NCBI GenBank assembly: GCA_021781655.1
Contig: JAJXWJ010000030.1
Location: forward strand, 1 to 38,193
Reading direction: 5' to 3'
Length of the DNA: 38,193 nt
Origin: Bacillota bacterium
GTDB lineage: Bacteria > Bacillota > Clostridia > Clostridiales > Clostridiaceae
Shown here: positions 34,111 to 38,193 of the stretch, in pieces
Layout of the letters: every line of letters begins with the position of its first letter
Position numbering within the stretch: position 1 is the stretch's first letter
Notes under the pieces: generated by a model
The model's input: only the letters and a program-made list of their open reading frames with translations
Told to the model about the DNA's origin: nothing
Database searches by the model: none
Made by a program: the position numbers and the translations under genes

Positions 34111-34178
34111 TAATTTAAACAAACCGTTTTATGATATAATTATTTTAAAGATAAAATATTAATATAGCAGGTGATACT

Positions 34179-34778
34179 ATGATAAAAAAACTTACCTCTT
34201 TAAAAGAAACAAAATTTTTAAACTTATATGATGCTGAATACACAAATAAAAAAGGAAATGAAAACCACTGGATAATTGCTTCAAGAAAAAATTATACCAA
34301 TATGGAAAAACAACTTTTTGAAGGTAAAATTGATGATGTGGATGCAGTTTTGATATGCGCTTTTCATAAGGATAGTAAAAAGCTTGTACTTATAAAACAA
34401 TTCAGAGTTCCCCTTAATGATTATGTTTATGAATTGCCAGCCGGACTAATAGAACCAAAGGAAAGTATACTAACGGCTCTCGAAAGAGAATTAAAGGAAG
34501 AAACCGGTTTATCCGTTTGTGAAGTCGATTATAATAAAACCAAGGATAAAGTTTATTTATCACCTGGAATGACTGATGAATCTGTAGCCTTAGTGTATTG
34601 CACTTGCACTGGTGAAATAAGCAAGAAATATCTTGAAGATGATGAAGATATCGAAGCAATTTTAATTTCGCCTAGCGAAGCTAAAGAACTACTTCAAGAA
34701 AATCCTAAGCTAGATATAAAAGCTTATCTTATATTAGCAAGCTTTGCAGCATTTGGTGAAAAAATATTTAATAGTTAG
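34179..34778 (+). CDS. Nudix hydrolase, ADP-ribose pyrophosphatase type
   Basis: This 199-residue enzyme carries a complete Nudix box GX5EX7REX2EEXGL from G89 to L111 (PKESILTALERELKEETGL), preceded by YELPAGL as in ADP-ribose pyrophosphatases (NudF class). It should clear ADP-ribose or similar nucleoside diphosphate sugars. AGGTG precedes the ATG. It is divergent from fruR and ends in a strong terminator. Confidence 0.9.
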   Translation: MIKKLTSLKETKFLNLYDAEYTNKKGNENHWIIASRKNYTNMEKQLFEGKIDDVDAVLICAFHKDSKKLVLIKQFRVPLNDYVYELPAGLIEPKESILTALERELKEETGLSVCEVDYNKTKDKVYLSPGMTDESVALVYCTCTGEISKKYLEDDEDIEAILISPSEAKELLQENPKLDIKAYLILASFAAFGEKIFNS

Positions 34779-34787
34779 ATAAATAAA

Positions 34788-34830
34788 AAAGGAGCTGTCG
34801 CACATTTCTTTCTATTGTGACAGCTCCTTT
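34788..34830. terminator. Bidirectional terminator between Nudix and PTS IIB genes
   Basis: A 12-bp perfect stem AAAGGAGCTGTC/GACAGCTCCTTT (34788-34799 with 34819-34830) lies between convergent genes with A- and T-rich flanks. Confidence 0.9.
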
Positions 34831-34833
34831 GAT

Positions 34834-35142
34834 TTATTTATTTGCAAGCTTCATTGCAAGGTTTAAAACGTTCTTACCGTTCATCATTCCATAATCTACT
34901 GAAGGTATAACCTCTACTGGAACTCCTAATGGTTCGCATATTTTCTTTGCTTTATCAAGCAAAAATCTAACTTGTGGTCCGAGAAGAGCCACGTCTATAC
35001 CTTTTGCTTTAACTGACATCTGAGATTCTGGAAATGCGTCGATTTCTGCTTCAATCCCCTGTTCTTCAGCTGCTTTACGCATTTTTGAAACTAACATACT
35101 AGTAGACATACCTGCTGCACAAAATAATGTAATTTTTATCAT
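34834..35142 (-). CDS. PTS lactose/cellobiose-type IIB component, orphan
   Basis: This 102-residue phosphocarrier starts MIKITLFCAAGMSTSML with the phosphorylated cysteine C8; the LLGPQVRFLLDKAKKI segment is typical of cellobiose IIB. GGGAGGGG precedes the ATG. The matching IIA and IIC genes are not within the window, so it either serves a permease elsewhere or is a regulatory carrier. The upstream stretch 35143-35398 is AT-rich with no gene. Confidence 0.93.
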   Translation of the reverse strand: MIKITLFCAAGMSTSMLVSKMRKAAEEQGIEAEIDAFPESQMSVKAKGIDVALLGPQVRFLLDKAKKICEPLGVPVEVIPSVDYGMMNGKNVLNLAMKLANK

Positions 35143-35398
35143 AATAAACCCCTCCCTTTAATTATAAAATTATAATATCACATTATTTAAACATTTACAT
35201 ATTTAATTTACTAATTGGTTTAACCTTTCAATATTTTAAATGACTTATTTATAATATTGAAATATATTTTCATAATTATAATTTGCATTATTTACGCAAG
35301 TTGAAATTTTTCATTTAAATATTTCATATCTTTATATACTATGATATAACAATAGTATAATATAAAAATTACACACCACAACCTAGGAGGTAAAATTT

Positions 35399-36421
35399 AT
35401 GAATACTTTTGATGAATATAGTTTAAAATCAATGAAATTAAAAAACAAGATTGTAATGCCACCTATGTGTATGTATTCCGCTAACAACTTAGGTATTGCA
35501 AATGACTTTCACTTCACTCATTATACAACAAGAGCTCTTGGCGGTGTCGGATTTATTATCATGGAAGCAACAGGTATTTCTGAAAACGGAAGAATCAGCG
35601 ATAGCGATTTAGGAATTTGGGATGACAGCCACATTGATGGCTTAAAAAAAATCGTTGATGCCGTTAAGGCTTATGGCTCAAAAATTGCAATACAAATAAA
35701 TCATGCCGGAAGAAAGTATGAAGGAAAATCCGGAAAAATTGTTGCTCCTAGTGCAATTGGTTTTAATGAAAATTCAAAACTTCCAATTGAACTTTCTAAG
35801 GATGAAATCAAAGAAATAATATTAGCTTTTAAAACTGCTGCTATAAGAGCAAACAAAGCAGGCTTCGATGCTCTAGAGGTCCATGGTGCTCACGGATATC
35901 TTATTCACCAATTTTTATCACCTTTATCTAATTTAAGAGAAGATGAATACGGCAAAACTTTAGAAAATAGAACTCGTTTTTTGAAAGAAATTTTAGTCTC
36001 AATTAAGGAAGTATGGCCAGCTGACAAACCTTTAATACTTAGAGTATCCGCTACTGATTATGTTGAAGGCGGAATAGACATTAAGGAAATGGTTAAAATT
36101 ATCAATATAATAAAACCTTACGTTGATATTGTTGATGTAAGCTCTGGCGGATTAGTGCCTGCTAAAATAAACATATTCCCTGGTTATCAAATAAAGCTTG
36201 CAGAAGAAATTAAAGGTCAATGTAAGCTTCCAGTTATAACGGTAGGTCTAATTACAGAAGTTAATATGGTTGAAGAAATACTATCTAATAACAGAGCAGA
36301 CCTAGTTGCCCTTGGACGTGAACTTTTAAGAAATCCATTTTGGGTTTTAAATTGTGCTAAAGAGAAAAAAGGCAGCATAACCTTACCAAAACAATATGAA
36401 CGAGCATTTCCAATGGAGTAA
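35399..36421 (+). CDS. namA: NADH:flavin oxidoreductase/ene-reductase (NamA/YqjM-like)
   Basis: This 340-residue FMN enzyme of the Old Yellow Enzyme family has the YqjM layout: PPMCMYSA with C24 and Y26 near the flavin, QINHAGRK, EVHGAHGYLIHQFLSPLSN with the substrate-binding His pair, and ALGRELLRNPFW near the C-terminus. It reduces activated C=C bonds of enones and similar electrophiles. AGGAGG precedes the ATG. A monocistronic gene with its own terminator. The NamA subtype is a close sequence match from memory; the physiological substrate is unknown. Confidence 0.93.
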   Translation: MNTFDEYSLKSMKLKNKIVMPPMCMYSANNLGIANDFHFTHYTTRALGGVGFIIMEATGISENGRISDSDLGIWDDSHIDGLKKIVDAVKAYGSKIAIQINHAGRKYEGKSGKIVAPSAIGFNENSKLPIELSKDEIKEIILAFKTAAIRANKAGFDALEVHGAHGYLIHQFLSPLSNLREDEYGKTLENRTRFLKEILVSIKEVWPADKPLILRVSATDYVEGGIDIKEMVKIINIIKPYVDIVDVSSGGLVPAKINIFPGYQIKLAEEIKGQCKLPVITVGLITEVNMVEEILSNNRADLVALGRELLRNPFWVLNCAKEKKGSITLPKQYERAFPME

Positions 36422-36439
36422 CTTATCTTTTACTTATAA

Positions 36440-36472
36440 ACAGCTATAAGATTATAAAAAACTTATAGCTGT
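36440..36472 (+). terminator. Terminator of namA
   Basis: An 11-bp perfect stem ACAGCTATAAG/CTTATAGCTGT with an 11-base loop, followed by ATTTTATTATT. Confidence 0.85.
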
Positions 36473-36482
36473 ATTTTATTAT

Positions 36483-36525
36483 TCGAGATACCTATATTAT
36501 GATACTAAGCACAATTATACGTTAG
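36483..36525 (+). pseudogene. Short duplicated fragment of the tetR gene
   Basis: GAGATACCTATATTATGAT here (from 36485) is repeated exactly inside tetR at about 37024, with weaker similarity beyond. In frame it reads RDTYIMILSTIIR then a stop, against RDTYIMIQSAISF in the real gene. It looks like the debris of a second, lost tetR-like copy upstream. Confidence 0.5.
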
Positions 36526-36595
36526 CAAATTGGTGACTATATTCTTTTATTATCCTCGCAAATTTATACAATCTATAAAAAAATTTAAATACTAG

Positions 36596-36654
36596 TTGAC
36601 AACTTCTCCTTTAAAAATTATAATGAGTATATACTCAATGAGTTAATACTCATT
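36596..36654 (+). promoter_or_regulatory. tetR promoter with two palindromic operators
   Basis: TTGACA (36596-36601), 17 bp, TATAAT (36619-36624). The perfect palindrome TGAGTATATACTCA (36624-36637) and the inverted repeat AATGAGT-TAAT-ACTCATT (36637-36654) follow at once, both built from TGAGT/ACTCA half sites. Tandem sites on the start point indicate tight autorepression by the TetR protein. Confidence 0.85.
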
Positions 36655-36671
36655 GTAAAGGAGTGCTATAG

Positions 36672-37259
36672 ATGCCTGAAAATTTAAGACAAAAACAAAA
36701 GACTGAAACTAGAAAGTTAATAATTGAAACTTCCTTAAAGCTTTTTGGTGAAAATGGAATATTAAACACAAAAACCTCTGATATAGCTAAAGCAGCAAAG
36801 GTATCTCACGGAACAATATTTTCTCACTTTGCTACTCAAGAGCAGTTAATCATATGCGTAATCGAGGAATTCGGAACAAGGATATCAAAAAAATTGGATG
36901 AATTAGCTTCAAATAATGAAAGCCTACCAGTTTTGCTTAAAGCTCACCTTGATTGTTTAATTGAATTCGAACCATTTTATACTAGACTTATTATCGAAAG
37001 GAGGCTGCTTCCCGATTGTGTCAGAGATACCTATATTATGATTCAAAGTGCAATTTCCTTTCACATAGGGATTGCTGCAAAAATAGAAGAACAAAAAGGA
37101 TACCTTAAAACTATGCCTATAGACTTTTTATTTAATACTTGGCTAGGATTAATTCATTATTATTTAACTAATAGCGATCTATTCACCGAAAATAAGTCAC
37201 TACTTAGAGCTTATCAAGAAAAATTAATAAATAATTATATTAATTTAATTAAAATTTAG
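36672..37259 (+). CDS. TetR-family transcriptional regulator
   Basis: This 195-residue repressor has an N-terminal HTH (TSDIAKAAKVSHGTIFSHF) and an all-helical ligand domain with no recognisable specificity. AAAGGAG precedes the ATG. It is followed 13 bases later by a small zinc-ribbon gene, and its own promoter carries two operator palindromes, so the pair is autoregulated. The inducer is unknown. Confidence 0.93.
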   Translation: MPENLRQKQKTETRKLIIETSLKLFGENGILNTKTSDIAKAAKVSHGTIFSHFATQEQLIICVIEEFGTRISKKLDELASNNESLPVLLKAHLDCLIEFEPFYTRLIIERRLLPDCVRDTYIMIQSAISFHIGIAAKIEEQKGYLKTMPIDFLFNTWLGLIHYYLTNSDLFTENKSLLRAYQEKLINNYINLIKI

Positions 37260-37272
37260 GAGGAATTTTATT

Positions 37273-37524
37273 ATGAAAAAATGTATTGCTTGTGGAATGC
37301 CAATGGAAAAGGCTGATGATTTTGCTATGGGAGATACTTCAAAAGATTATTGCAAGTATTGTGCAAAAGAAGATGGCTCAATGCAATCCTATGAGGAAAA
37401 GCTACAATCATTAACTGACTTTATCGTAAAAACTCAAGGAATTAAAGAAAATGTTGCTAAGGAAGCTGCTATTTCACAAATGTCAAAATTACCTGCTTGG
37501 GTATCGATAACAGAGGTAAGATGA
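37273..37524 (+). CDS. Zinc-ribbon domain protein
   Basis: This 83-residue protein has a CIACGMPM and CKYCAKEDG pair in the first 36 residues, forming a putative zinc ribbon, then a helical segment ending in WVSITEVR. The family is common in Clostridia and has no assigned function. AGGAGG precedes the ATG. Co-transcribed with the TetR regulator, for which it may be the regulated product. Confidence 0.85.
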   Translation: MKKCIACGMPMEKADDFAMGDTSKDYCKYCAKEDGSMQSYEEKLQSLTDFIVKTQGIKENVAKEAAISQMSKLPAWVSITEVR

Positions 37525-37530
37525 CAGAAC

Positions 37531-37556
37531 TAAGAGGTCAGAATGCTGACCTCTTA
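37531..37556. terminator. Bidirectional terminator between zinc-ribbon and fRMsr genes
   Basis: An 11-bp perfect stem TAAGAGGTCAG/CTGACCTCTTA with a 4-base loop lies between convergent genes. Confidence 0.85.
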
Positions 37557-37558
37557 AA

Positions 37559-38047
37559 TTAAAACTCAATATATTTGTTCAAAACTTCTACAGCTCTTAC
37601 TAAATATTTTTCATCTACCTCTGTAAATCTTCCAACTTCTTCACTATCTATATCAAGTACAGCATAAACAATTCCATTTTTTATAATAGGAATGACAATT
37701 TCAGAATTTGAAGCAGCATCACAGGCAATATGGCCTTCAAATTCGTGAACATTTGCAATTCTCATTACTTTTTTATCCTTAACAGCAGTTCCGCAAACCC
37801 CTTTTCCAAACTGAATTTTTGTACAAGCTGGCATTCCTTGAAAAGGTCCTAAAATCAACTCCCCATTTTTCATGATATAAAAACCACACCAATTGATGTT
37901 AGAAGTTAAAGCATTTATTAATGCAGAAGCATTAGATAGCTTAGTCACATTGGGCTCATCACCATTTACAAGCCCTTCTAGCATAATTAGCATATTATCA
38001 TATTTTTCACAAACACTCATTCCGTTAAACAAATTTATATCAAACAA
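37559..38047 (-). CDS. Free methionine-(R)-sulfoxide reductase, GAF-domain type
   Basis: This 162-residue single GAF-domain enzyme reduces free methionine-R-sulfoxide. The three family cysteines are present: C75 (GMPACTKI), C85 (GKGVCGTA) and C109 (GHIACDAAS), and the WCGFY and LGPFQGMPAC stretches match the fRMsr group. The start is TTG behind GAGGTG. Monocistronic, with a hairpin in its upstream region. Confidence 0.94.
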   Translation of the reverse strand: MFDINLFNGMSVCEKYDNMLIMLEGLVNGDEPNVTKLSNASALINALTSNINWCGFYIMKNGELILGPFQGMPACTKIQFGKGVCGTAVKDKKVMRIANVHEFEGHIACDAASNSEIVIPIIKNGIVYAVLDIDSEEVGRFTEVDEKYLVRAVEVLNKYIEF

Positions 38048-38082
38048 ATTTTCACCTCATTTTTAATTTATTAATCCTTTCG

Positions 38083-38117
38083 AAAAATCCTTGAGGCTTT
38101 GCCACCAAAGGATTTTT
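38083..38117. terminator. Strong hairpin upstream of fRMsr gene
   Basis: A 10-bp perfect stem AAAAATCCTT/AAGGATTTTT with an inner GGC/GCC pair. It has a T-run on both strands and probably terminates transcription arriving from outside the window. The last 75 bases (38118-38193) contain a small CTACG/CGTAG palindrome and no gene that I can support. Confidence 0.65.
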
Positions 38118-38193
38118 TCTTTCCCTCTGAAAATGGTATCACCTCAAATTTTCCTAAGGTTGTAATCCTACGTAATGCGTAGCATTTAGCAGG

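Noticed and set aside
38140-38193. Resemblance of TTTTCCTAAGGTTGTAA to part of the IS91-like right end
   Set aside because: The match covers about 17 bases only and stops at once on both sides; chance similarity in AT-rich DNA is as likely.

Overview
The window is AT-rich DNA (GC about 30% by eye) with dense genes, short gaps, strong AGGAGG-type ribosome binding sites and frequent TTG starts. Together with an SPL-family radical SAM gene, WXG100/type VII-type toxins and PTS genes, this points to a Firmicute, most likely a Clostridium; the species cannot be told. No rRNA, tRNA or CRISPR array was seen.

Layout. 1-6.7 kb: low-molecular-weight tyrosine phosphatase, a WG-repeat lipoprotein, a TPR-GAF-GGDEF signalling protein and glutamate decarboxylase. 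6.8-13.2 kb (minus strand): one long operon, deoC-pdp-deoB-deoD followed by a nucleosidase-like gene, an overlapping SPL-family radical SAM gene and a short-chain dehydrogenase; it makes a nucleoside salvage unit with an unusual tail. 13.4-22.2 kb: a GNAT enzyme, a GntR-regulated ABC exporter, RluF, then a plus-strand run marR-hutD-araC-MFS-metallohydrolase, an ECF S component and an EamA exporter. 22.3-25.2 kb (minus): fructose PTS genes fruK, IIA and IIBC.

The accessory region is 25.4-33.25 kb. It lies between fruK and a DeoR-type regulator that is probably fruR, so a normally compact fruR-fruK-fruA locus appears split by about 8 kb. The island holds two secreted polymorphic toxins with nearly identical N-terminal halves and unrelated C-termini: one ends in a TNT-type NAD glycohydrolase, the other in a helical domain I cannot name. 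Each has a putative immunity gene. A WXG100 partner, a metallo-beta-lactamase-fold gene, an IS256 transposase scrap fused to a cut TPR-like gene, a duplicated 137-bp terminator block, and two IS91-like elements complete it. One IS91-like element is nearly full length but carries a stop codon in its transposase; the other is an internal-deletion derivative of about 256 bp. They share a 176-bp direct repeat bracketing the island.

33.3-38.2 kb returns to ordinary genes: the DeoR regulator, a Nudix hydrolase, an orphan cellobiose-type PTS IIB, an NamA-like ene-reductase, a TetR regulator with two visible palindromic operators and its zinc-ribbon partner, and a free methionine-(R)-sulfoxide reductase.

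The strongest leads are the toxin cassettes, whose shared 5' and 3' ends flank exchangeable toxin/immunity segments, the IS91-bracketed split of the fructose locus, and the radical SAM/nucleosidase pair at the end of the deo operon.
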